Assembly (NCBI RefSeq): GCF_910583865.1 | Contig: NZ_CAJTYX010000025.1 | Span: 1 to 45,530, forward strand | From: an uncultured Muribaculum sp. | GTDB taxonomy: Bacteria; Bacteroidota; Bacteroidia; Bacteroidales; Muribaculaceae | DNA: 45,530 bases | Reading direction: 5' to 3' | Shown: piece after piece, positions 34,001 through 40,271 of the stretch | Position numbering within the stretch: the stretch's first letter is position 1 | How the letters are laid out: each line of letters starts with the position of its first letter | Made by a program: the position numbers and the translations under genes | Notes under the pieces: model-generated | What the model was told of the DNA's origin: nothing | Seen by the model: only the letters and a program-made list of their open reading frames with translations | Databases searched by the model: none

Positions 34001-34763
34001 GTGTCCATGACTTTGGGTCGCGCGCCGGCATGTCGTTGCCTGAGCCTATCGTGTAACCTTTGATGTCTGGGGCTTTCGTGTATTCCCATTTTATGTCGAC
34101 GGGGAATGTGCGCCCGTCATGGTTCTCGGCGAACCATTTGGTGGATGCATTGCCGTCAAAGGCGCTCTTGATCACTTCATTGGAGCCTGGGTTGTTGTCA
34201 TAGTTCGTCCAAATCGATTCAGTGATGATGGCCGGGAATCCGGTATCGTCGATGTGGATGTCGCCGAGTGTCTGGAATGAGCCGAAGTGGTCTTTTGTGC
34301 CGAGGAGTCCGTTGAGCATCTTGCCGGTGCCGTCGTAATCTCCGTGACTCCCTTTTTCGTCGTAATAATTGGCATTTCCGGGATAGTCCTTCAGTCCGCC
34401 CGGCACGAGTCCGGCGGTAAACTGTGTCATGCTCTCCTGTAGCATGGTGCGGAAATCCTTGAGTGCCTTGTGCGCCGATTCTTTCGTGTGCATGTGTCCT
34501 CCGTCATAGTCGGCGTCCTCTCCTGGGCCGCCTGACCATAAGGTCTTTTCGTTTGTCTGGATTGTTTCGTTGAACACGTCGCCAAACACCATGGCGCCCA
34601 TGTAGCCGTTGCCGAGCGGCAGGGCCTCTTCTTCCCAGTTTGTGGCCGGCTTGTCGTAGACGGCTGTCAGGCGAGGCTGCAATGTCTGTGCTGTGGTATG
34701 GTATGCCGGACATGTCGCAGCCATGGCGGCCGTAGCGGCACATAACCTCAATAATCGTTTCAT
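31029..34763 (-). CDS. GH95 alpha-L-fucosidase with inserted discoidin domain and T9SS-like tail
   Basis: This 1244-residue protein is far longer than the usual GH95 of about 780. A signal peptide (MKRLLRLCAATAAMAATCPA) precedes the GH95 N-terminal beta domain (WEEEALPLGNGYMGAMVFGD). A discoidin-type module (about residues 175-320) is inserted exactly between SFQTLGDIHID and YRDYRRSLDID, which are adjacent in normal GH95. The catalytic barrel follows: NLQGVWCEKTAGAWNSDYH, MNYWPAEQTNL, CQDIWEHYLFTQDIEFL, FQIDGNFGVTAGM. After about 1030 come a CBM6-like module (GEYHIISKVGADTPGRRLRI) and a final VYSVDGCLLRR, LNPGLYIVGSRKVAKIQ typical of T9SS type A sorting domains. GH95 cleaves Fuc-alpha-1,2-Gal linkages. 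Confidence 0.92.
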   Translation of the reverse strand: MKRLLRLCAATAAMAATCPAYHTTAQTLQPRLTAVYDKPATNWEEEALPLGNGYMGAMVFGDVFNETIQTNEKTLWSGGPGEDADYDGGHMHTKESAHKALKDFRTMLQESMTQFTAGLVPGGLKDYPGNANYYDEKGSHGDYDGTGKMLNGLLGTKDHFGSFQTLGDIHIDDTGFPAIITESIWTNYDNNPGSNEVIKSAFDGNASTKWFAENHDGRTFPVDIKWEYTKAPDIKGYTIGSGNDMPARDPKSWTLYASRDGVTYDEIDSQDGKFWSDDERKTKKYFKFPETLSGYRFFRLSITSLQGAGQKPQLSVIELDVATRDYRDYRRSLDIDNAVQYVTYTSGECTYTREYFMSYPDNILVMHLAADKPFSRRISVTSPHSDHDISVNSDGQIVLTGWPTPVSNVRRRENDNWKDFLRFAQVIGVHSHNGGTVKIADDGRSLLADDVTDLVLVMSAATNYKPCYDATFDYIDRSADPMAIAKERVDAAAGKSLGSLRSVHLDDYHTLYNANKIQLGKNITEPAACTDRLLEALRDGNPSDNDRHYLETLYYQYGRYLLIASSRPGSLPANLQGVWCEKTAGAWNSDYHTNINVQMNYWPAEQTNLSECHLPMIDFVNQLAPHGVATARHYHSRPDGGDVRGWTTYHEVNAWGNTAPAADGTHSYFPEGGLWACQDIWEHYLFTQDIEFLRGNYQTLLDACLFWVDNLWEDERDGTLVANPSLSPEHGEFSLGCTATQGIIYEMFTAALEGADILGRSGEKEVGEIAAARSRLSMPRIGLGGQFMEWKDEVRRDLTGDGSWNRDEQRYTGTHRHTNHLFWLHPGSQIVPGRSPEESAYADAMKITLDTRGDEGTGWSRAWKLNFWARLRDGNRAHSLLKGCMNLTQNGSNMPGGVFKNLFDAHPPFQIDGNFGVTAGMAEMLLQSQGDAIEILPALPDDWADGAFSGMRARGGYIVDAQWEGGCLTTATILKDKGESGECTVKFPGAATADVSGATVKERIGDNELVLGVTAGTPVTITPATCPAPGQTDPGKPAVTFNHTIPGTIIAGLFDTAEGSYRHKQATTGTVFSTYPFNLTATASINSEGKIEHTSDGDYFEYTFTCPEDGEYHIISKVGADTPGRRLRISIDGKTVHTYGFDGRGWDDSKHFDVSTDTPISISGGKHLMRASLDTGGTNLKSFTFAQVSSSGIDDTIADDAHTRVDVYSVDGCLLRRDAESHSALDGLNPGLYIVGSRKVAKIQ

Positions 34764-34796
34764 AACTATGTTTTTATGGTAAAATAATCGTTCACG

Positions 34797-34828
34797 CAAA
34801 GATAAGTGTTTCCGACGGTTTTTACAAA
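34797..34828 (-). promoter_or_regulatory. Promoter for GH95
   Basis: On the minus strand, TTTG (34828-34825), 20 bases, then TATCTTTG (34804-34797): a full match to the Bacteroidetes consensus. The expected leader is about 28 bases. Confidence 0.8.
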
Positions 34829-34832
34829 CCGT
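34815..34832. promoter_or_regulatory. Dyad over the GH95 -33 element
   Basis: ACGGTTT (34815-34821) and AAACCGT (34826-34832) are perfect complements separated by four bases and cover the -33 TTTG. It may be a repressor site or, alternatively, a small 3' hairpin of the helicase transcript. Confidence 0.4.
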
Positions 34833-34845
34833 GGCAGCACATCTT

Positions 34846-34869
34846 AGAGGTTGTTTAAAAACAACCTCT
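34846..34869. repeat. Short palindromic repeat, copy 2
   Basis: AGAGGTTGTTT (34846-34856) with AACAACCTCT (34860-34869) around AAA. It overlaps the first base of the helicase stop codon (TTA at 34869-34871 on the plus strand), so it forms the start of that gene's 3' end. Confidence 0.8.
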
Positions 34870-36887
34870 TATTTTTTCTTGCGGCGCGATGAAGTGCGGA
34901 GCTTGCGGGCGATGGTGGCATGGCGCGCGCTGCTTTCATCGTCGCCCACGGAGGTGTAGAGCGCCGACATGCTTTCATGTAGCGGGGCGCTGTCGGCATC
35001 GATGGCCTCGGCCTTGAGGTAGCGGTCGAGGGCGTCGGCAAACGCGTCGAGACGCCGGTAGGACTCGCCGGCCATGTAGAGCGCCTCGAAATTGTCGGGC
35101 GACTTTTCTGCCACCTGCTCGAAGCATGCCGCAGCCTCGTCGTATGCGCCTGCGTCGAAGTAGGCAAGCCCTTTCCCGGTCAAGGCACGTGTGTGCCCGG
35201 GCACGAGGTCGAGCGCTTTGTCGTAGTTGGCTATGACCGGGGTGGGATCCATGCCTTCGAGGCGGCATTCATCGGCCATGGCAACATATTCGTCGGCGAG
35301 ACGTATGAAGCGCGAGCGGTCATCCTCGATGGTGCTGCGAAGGAGTGCGATCTCGTCGCGCCGGTCGGCGATGCGGTTGAGCTGCATCCGTGCGAAGCGC
35401 ATCAGCAGAGGGTTGTCAAGCTCGCTGCGGCATCTTAGTCCTTCGGTGAAGTGGTCGAACGCACTGGCGAGATCGCCTTCGCGGAGGGAGGCGAGAGCCC
35501 GGGCGTACTCGTCGTCGGCCTTCGCGCGTTCGAGTGCCGAGGCGATGAGGGCGTTGTCATTGAACGTGTGGCTGAAACGCACGATGGCGGGATTGACGAA
35601 TATGTCGCGTTCGTTGATGGTGCCGGCAAGCGTCATCCCCTCCAACGAACGGCAACGGCTCAGGGCCACGTAGGCCTGCCCGCTGCTGAATGCGCCTTCG
35701 CCGAGGTCGATGCGCACGTTGGCGAAGGTGAGGCCCTGGCTCTTGTGGATGGTGAGCGCCCATGCCAGCTGCACCGGATATTGGGTGAACGTGCCGAGCA
35801 CGTCCTCTTTCACTTTCTTCTCCTTTTCGTCGTAGTAGTAGCGGACATTCTCCCATACGGCCTGCTCGACATGATGCTTCTCGCCATCCTCGGTGATGAC
35901 TATGAGCCGGTCGTCCGAAGCCATGTCGACGCGTCCGAGAGTGCCGTTGACCCAACGGCGCTCGGCATCGTTCTTGATGAACACCACTTGTGCGCCGACC
36001 TTCAGCGTCAACGTGCGCGGCGTCGGGAGCGAGCTTTCGGGGAAATCGCCCGAGACGGTTCCCGTGTAGGTCACCTCGGGCACGTCGATAGCCGCGAGGT
36101 GGCGGCTGTTGATCGACTCGACCATGTCGCGGCGCGTGGCGAGGGTCATTACGAGGCGCCCTCCGGCATCGGTGGAGAGGGTGGGGCTGCTTTCGTGGGC
36201 GACGCGTTCGTTCAGGCGCATGATGTCGTTCCTGTCCGGACGTCCTGTCCTCACCCTGTCGAGCAGGGATATGAATGCTTCGTCGTTCTGGCGGTAGACT
36301 TTCCTCAGTTCCACGGGCACGACGCTCAGCTCGCGGAACGCGTTGGCACAGAAGAAATAGTTCCGGCGGTAGAAGCGCCCAAGGATGTCGCGCATGTCGG
36401 CGGTGACCACCGGTTCGAGCTGGAATACGTCGCCCACGAGCAGGAGCTGCTTTCCGCCGAACGGTTCGCGGGTGTTGCCGGTGTAGACGCGCAGAATCCT
36501 GTCGATGAGGTCGATCATGTCGGCCCTCACCATCGATATCTCGTCGATTATGATCAGTTCGAGTTCGCGGAGCAGTTTCACCTTGTCGCGTGGATACTTC
36601 ATGCGCTCCTTGAGGTGTCGTGGCATGAACTCCGGGTCGTCGGGCACGACGGGCTTGAACGGGAGCTTGAAGAATGAATGCAGGGTCTGCCCTCCGACAT
36701 TCACGGCGGCGATGCCGGTGGGGGCAAGCACGACATGCTTCTTACGCGTGTGCGCGCACACGTATTTTAGGAATGTGGATTTGCCGGTGCCGGCCTTCCC
36801 GGTCATGAACACTGACTGCCTCGTGTAGCACAGCAGTTTCCACACATCCTGAAACTCCGGATTGTCAAGATCGATCTTCTGCTCCAT
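34869..36887 (-). CDS. PIF1-like helicase / AAA ATPase with C-terminal TPRs
   Basis: This 672-residue superfamily 1 helicase is of the PIF1/RecD-like branch. Walker A is GKAGTGKSTF (residues about 30-40), Walker B LIIIDEISMVRADM (about 108-122), and the C-terminal helicase motif LAWALTIHKSQGLTFANVRI is intact, followed by YVALSRCRSLEGM. Residues about 550-660 form three TPR repeats (YDKALDLVPGHTRALTGKGL, DNFEALYMAGESYRRLDAF), and the protein ends in a basic tail (RTSSRRKKK). A consensus promoter ends only four bases before the ATG, so the message is probably leaderless. The TPRs suggest a protein partner. The exact role (R-loop, G-quadruplex or recombination) is unknown. Confidence 0.9.
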   Translation of the reverse strand: MEQKIDLDNPEFQDVWKLLCYTRQSVFMTGKAGTGKSTFLKYVCAHTRKKHVVLAPTGIAAVNVGGQTLHSFFKLPFKPVVPDDPEFMPRHLKERMKYPRDKVKLLRELELIIIDEISMVRADMIDLIDRILRVYTGNTREPFGGKQLLLVGDVFQLEPVVTADMRDILGRFYRRNYFFCANAFRELSVVPVELRKVYRQNDEAFISLLDRVRTGRPDRNDIMRLNERVAHESSPTLSTDAGGRLVMTLATRRDMVESINSRHLAAIDVPEVTYTGTVSGDFPESSLPTPRTLTLKVGAQVVFIKNDAERRWVNGTLGRVDMASDDRLIVITEDGEKHHVEQAVWENVRYYYDEKEKKVKEDVLGTFTQYPVQLAWALTIHKSQGLTFANVRIDLGEGAFSSGQAYVALSRCRSLEGMTLAGTINERDIFVNPAIVRFSHTFNDNALIASALERAKADDEYARALASLREGDLASAFDHFTEGLRCRSELDNPLLMRFARMQLNRIADRRDEIALLRSTIEDDRSRFIRLADEYVAMADECRLEGMDPTPVIANYDKALDLVPGHTRALTGKGLAYFDAGAYDEAAACFEQVAEKSPDNFEALYMAGESYRRLDAFADALDRYLKAEAIDADSAPLHESMSALYTSVGDDESSARHATIARKLRTSSRRKKK

Positions 36888-36891
36888 ACCC

Positions 36892-36923
36892 CAAAGTTAG
36901 CAATCATTTTCCGTGCCGCCAAA
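36892..36923 (-). promoter_or_regulatory. Promoter for the helicase, leaderless
   Basis: On the minus strand, TTTG (36923-36920), exactly 20 bases, then TAACTTTG (36899-36892). Only four bases separate the box from the ATG (36887), so transcription should begin at or next to the start codon. Confidence 0.8.
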
Positions 36924-36975
36924 TCCTGAATGACAATGGTAGATATTGCGTTAAAACGTATTAGACTGTCAGATA

Positions 36976-37005
36976 TTAAGAGGTTGTTTTTAAACAACCT
37001 CTTAA
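36976..37005. repeat. Short palindromic repeat, copy 3
   Basis: Perfect 14-bp arms, TTAAGAGGTTGTTT (36976-36989) and AAACAACCTCTTAA (36992-37005), around TT. It is the longest of the four copies and the only one not beside a stop codon; it lies between the divergent helicase and exchanger genes. Confidence 0.85.
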
Positions 37006-37085
37006 TCACAAGCTCGCCACTAATCTTTTGGGTATGTCGTGATGTTATTTTAATAAAGTCTCGCACGAAAATAATCTCACACGAT

Positions 37086-38117
37086 ATGTTTCACGACATT
37101 CTTTTTCTGATTCTCGGCATGGTGCTCATAATAGCCGGAGGAAATTACCTTACCGACGGGGCCGTGTCTGTGGCCAAGCGGTTCGGCATATCGAGCCTTG
37201 TGATCGGTCTTACGATAGTGGCGTTCGGCTCGTCGACTCCCGATTTCGTGGTCTGCTTCATCTCGACCCTGAGCGGCAAGTCGGAACTGGCGCTGGGCGA
37301 CATACTCGGGGCCAACATCTTCGACATAACCCTCGTGATTGGCGTGGTGGCCCTAATCGCCCCGGTGACGATAAGCTCGGAGATGGCATTCAAGGATCTC
37401 CCCATGCTGGCTTTGTCATCGTTGGCGCTGTTTATCTGTGCCGACGACAGGATAGTGGACGGCACGCCGCTGAACATAGTGAACCGCACGGACGGCCTTA
37501 TGCTACTGTCGCTGTTCGTGATATTCATGTGCTACACGATGGCTATGGTCAAGAGGCCTGCGGTCAAACCTCTTTCGACCGCTCCGCGCCCGGCGCCGAG
37601 GGCGAAGGAGAGGAGCGTGGAAAAGGCTGAGGCCGCCGATGCCGACAACACGCGCGTGATGAAACCATGGCTTGCCGCGGCGTGTATACTCGGAGGCCTT
37701 GCCGCGCTGGTGTTCGGCGGCCAATGGCTCGTGGACGGAGCGTCGGGTCTGGCCAGACGTCTGGGCATGTCGGAGGCGTTGATAGGCCTTACCATAGTAG
37801 GTATCGGCAGCTCGATCCCCGACCTTTCCACCTCTGTCATCGCGGCTCTCAAGAAGCAGCCCGGGATAGCGATAGGCAACGTGGTTGGCGCGTGCATATT
37901 CAACGTGTTTTTCATCATCGGCCTGTGCTCCACAATCAGCCCTCTGCGTGCCGGCAACCTGACATCCGTGGATTTCGGCATCCTTGTGGTGGGATCGCTT
38001 ATGGTGCTGCTCTTCGGCGACGTGATAGTGAAGCGCACCATCACCCGGGGACAGGGCGCGATTCTTGTGGCAATCTACGTGGCCTATATGGTTTATCTGA
38101 TATTCAGCGCCAGATAA
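37086..38117 (+). CDS. Calcium/sodium antiporter family protein (CaCA)
   Basis: This 343-residue inner-membrane protein has about ten hydrophobic segments in two halves separated by a charged loop (residues about 150-195). CaCA exchangers move calcium or a related cation against sodium or protons. Both alpha-repeats are visible: GSSTPDFVVCFISTLSGKSE with GDILGANIFDITLVIG, and GSSIPDLSTSVIAALKKQPG with GNVVGACIFNVFFIIG. The ion-binding Glu expected after Pro in each repeat is Asp here (Asp53 and Asp246), a paired change that could alter ion selectivity. The ATG at 37086 (MFHDILFLILG) is chosen; a longer frame upstream has no similarity and crosses the palindrome. The AI-2E family gene follows after 39 bases. 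Confidence 0.9.
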   Translation: MFHDILFLILGMVLIIAGGNYLTDGAVSVAKRFGISSLVIGLTIVAFGSSTPDFVVCFISTLSGKSELALGDILGANIFDITLVIGVVALIAPVTISSEMAFKDLPMLALSSLALFICADDRIVDGTPLNIVNRTDGLMLLSLFVIFMCYTMAMVKRPAVKPLSTAPRPAPRAKERSVEKAEAADADNTRVMKPWLAAACILGGLAALVFGGQWLVDGASGLARRLGMSEALIGLTIVGIGSSIPDLSTSVIAALKKQPGIAIGNVVGACIFNVFFIIGLCSTISPLRAGNLTSVDFGILVVGSLMVLLFGDVIVKRTITRGQGAILVAIYVAYMVYLIFSAR

Positions 38118-38156
38118 ATCCGGTTGATCGTTCACTTCCCAAAATATTGATGTGAC

Positions 38157-39305
38157 ATGGCTATCTCATCACGACCATATACATTCGACCGTGTGGTGCG
38201 CATACTTGCAGGCGTGGCGCTTCTTGCCGGTGCGATATGGCTGGTCAATTCTCTCCGCAATGTGCTGTTGCCGTTCTGTGTGGCGTGTCTCATCGCCTAT
38301 CTGCTTGAGCCTGTCGTTGAACTGCTGCAGAAGCTGCTCCACCTTAAAGGGCGTGTCATCGCCACTCTGCTTACGCTGATCGGTGTCACGGCCATAGTGG
38401 TGCTTCTCGGACATATATTCGTGCCGTCGGTGGTCAAGGAGATCCATCAGATCGAGGAGATTCTGCACACCACATCAGACAGCGACGTGGCAGTGCCTTT
38501 CGTGCCCGACAACATAATAGAGCCTGTCAGGAAATGGGCGTCGTCGATTGACCTCGGCGACCTGCTCGACAACAGCCATTTCCAGTCGCTGCTGAACCAG
38601 GGGACGAGCTTCGTGGCGGCGACTGTCGAATTCCTGCTCCATACGCTTGAATGGCTGCTGACGTTTGTCTACGTCATCTTCATCCTTATCGACTATCCGT
38701 CGCTCATGACCAACTTCCGTATGCTGGTGCCGAAAAAGTACCGCAGGGTGGTATACCGTGTGGAGGACGACATGAAGAACAGCATGAACCTGTATTTCCG
38801 TGGGCAGATACTTATAGCCGCCTGTGCCGCCGTGTTTTATTGCATTGGATTTTCCATTGTCGGCATTCCTTTGGCCATCGTCCTCGGGCTGTTGGTGGGG
38901 ATATTGTACATAATCCCTTACTTCCAGTATGTGACGCTCATTCCGGTGACACTCGTCTGTCTTATCGATTCTATGAGCGGGAGCGTGCATTTCTGGTCGG
39001 AGCTGGGGCAGTGTCTGCTTGTCTATGTGGTGAGCCAGTGCATATGCGACTATATCCTCACTCCCAAGATCATGGGCAAGACCATGGGGCTGAACCCGGC
39101 GATCATATTGCTGGCCCTTTCGGTGTGGGGATCGCTGCTCGGGCTTATAGGCATGATAATAGCGTTGCCTATGACAACGATACTGCTTGCATACTATAAG
39201 GAGTACATAATCGACGGGGGCGACTCATCGCCTTCCGACAAGCAGCAGGCGCAGGATGCTTTCCGTCAGGTGACGGAGGCCCCTAAGCCTCCGCTCAAGT
39301 CATGA
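38157..39305 (+). CDS. AI-2E family transporter
   Basis: This 382-residue membrane protein matches the AI-2E transporter (TqsA/YdiK) family. Two or three hydrophobic segments lie at the N-terminus (VVRILAGVALLAGAIWLV, VLLPFCVACLIAYLLEPVVE, IATLLTLIGVTAIVVLL), followed by a soluble amphipathic stretch (about 90-160) and four to five C-terminal segments (LLTFVYVIFILIDYPSLM, IAACAAVFYCIGFSI, LGLLVGILYIIPYFQYVTLI, NPAIILLALSVWGSLLGLIG). The family is a broad permease group. Some members act as sodium/proton antiporters, so transport of AI-2 should not be assumed. It probably shares a transcript with the CaCA gene. Confidence 0.92.
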   Translation: MAISSRPYTFDRVVRILAGVALLAGAIWLVNSLRNVLLPFCVACLIAYLLEPVVELLQKLLHLKGRVIATLLTLIGVTAIVVLLGHIFVPSVVKEIHQIEEILHTTSDSDVAVPFVPDNIIEPVRKWASSIDLGDLLDNSHFQSLLNQGTSFVAATVEFLLHTLEWLLTFVYVIFILIDYPSLMTNFRMLVPKKYRRVVYRVEDDMKNSMNLYFRGQILIAACAAVFYCIGFSIVGIPLAIVLGLLVGILYIIPYFQYVTLIPVTLVCLIDSMSGSVHFWSELGQCLLVYVVSQCICDYILTPKIMGKTMGLNPAIILLALSVWGSLLGLIGMIIALPMTTILLAYYKEYIIDGGDSSPSDKQQAQDAFRQVTEAPKPPLKS

Positions 39306-39343
39306 CAGGGTTGTACGGTGGGATATGAACGTGTTTCCGTAAG

Positions 39344-40096
39344 TTACAATATTTTAAGTATGGCCTCCGCCCAGTAGCGTCCGAGTAGGTCGGCTCCCTC
39401 CGCGTTGGGATGGAGATAGAATACGCCTGCATTTCCGTTTTCCGGGGTAAAGTATTTCGGCTGTTCGCGGAATGCTTCATAGGCCGCCGTGTCGCCGAGA
39501 ACCACGTGGGATGGCTTTACTTCGTCGTAGTATTTTACAAGCTTCGGGAGCATGGGCTTGTAGCTGTTCAGGCGTTCAAGTCCCGACTTCAGGTACATGG
39601 CCTTGTTGTATGTGTTAGGGCTGTACCATATAGGCCCTTGCACCACCACCCGGCAGTGAGGGAACAGACGCAACAGTTCGTTGATTATGGCCTGCATGTT
39701 GGTGTAATATTGCTGTGGAAGCACGGGTGCCCCCATCGGGCGCGACTCTGCGCTGTCGTTGGTGCCGAGCGAGATGGAGAATATAAGTTCGCCATTGTTA
39801 TTGTTGCTTAGTTCGCGGGCGGCCTCTACTATTTTTGGAAATTGGGTATCAGTGGCCGGAAGATAGTTCACGGTAGTCATTCCGCTGACTCCGCAGTTGC
39901 GGAAATTAAGGTTTATGTCCGGTCGTTTCTCCGTTATATGGCGTGAGGCGCGGGCGGGAGGGGCATCGTTGGCTTTGTCGTCGATATATGCCCCGTAGGT
40001 TATGCTGTTGCCTACGTAAACTATGTTTACATCCTTGGCGAAGAGCGACATGACACCAAGTAGGGCACTTGCGAGGACTGATGTGGTTCTGTTCAT
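39344..40096 (-). CDS. SGNH/GDSL hydrolase
   Basis: This 250-residue secreted esterase-like protein has a signal peptide (MNRTTSVLASALLGVMSLFA). The SGNH blocks are present: VYVGNSITYGA with the nucleophile Ser, the block II Gly in NFRNCGVSG, SLGTNDS with the Asn, and LHPNAEGADLLG with the catalytic His. The Asp usually three residues before that His is absent (FYLHPN rather than DGxHPN), so it may work with a dyad. Such enzymes often deacetylate glycans in this phylum. The ATG at 40096 is chosen; a longer frame starts at 40141. It is separated from the upstream fibronectin-type gene by a terminator. Confidence 0.88.
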   Translation of the reverse strand: MNRTTSVLASALLGVMSLFAKDVNIVYVGNSITYGAYIDDKANDAPPARASRHITEKRPDINLNFRNCGVSGMTTVNYLPATDTQFPKIVEAARELSNNNNGELIFSISLGTNDSAESRPMGAPVLPQQYYTNMQAIINELLRLFPHCRVVVQGPIWYSPNTYNKAMYLKSGLERLNSYKPMLPKLVKYYDEVKPSHVVLGDTAAYEAFREQPKYFTPENGNAGVFYLHPNAEGADLLGRYWAEAILKIL

Positions 40097-40138
40097 TGCT
40101 GCTTTGATTGGTTTATGTATGAGTAGGTCGGTTTTTTG

Positions 40139-40146
40139 CAAATGTA
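40139..40146 (-). promoter_or_regulatory. Candidate -7 box for the SGNH hydrolase
   Basis: TACATTTG on the minus strand, 42 bases upstream of the ATG at 40096; a second match, TAAATTTG (40149-40156), lies just beyond. Neither has a good -33 element. Confidence 0.4.
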
Positions 40147-40177
40147 CTCAAATTTATGGAATCAAGAGGGATTCATT

Positions 40178-40216
40178 AAAAAACAGCGGTGTACAAAAAT
40201 TGCACATCGCTGTTTT
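40178..40216 (-). terminator. Terminator of the fibronectin-type gene
   Basis: AAACAGCG (40181-40188) pairs with CGCTGTTT (40208-40215), extended by TGT/ACA. On the minus strand the stem runs into six Ts. It separates the fibronectin-type gene from the SGNH hydrolase. Confidence 0.75.
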
Positions 40217-40271
40217 GTGTACGGATGGGCCATTAAGGTGCATCCTGCCATTGGTTATAATCCATTATTTA

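Noticed and set aside
35451..36677. 408-codon plus-strand frame opposite the helicase
   Set aside because: Antisense to the conserved helicase core; no recognisable domain.
36930..37085. 52-codon N-terminal extension of the CaCA antiporter
   Set aside because: It reads through the 30-bp palindrome, has no similarity to the family, and the ATG at 37086 gives a normal first membrane segment.
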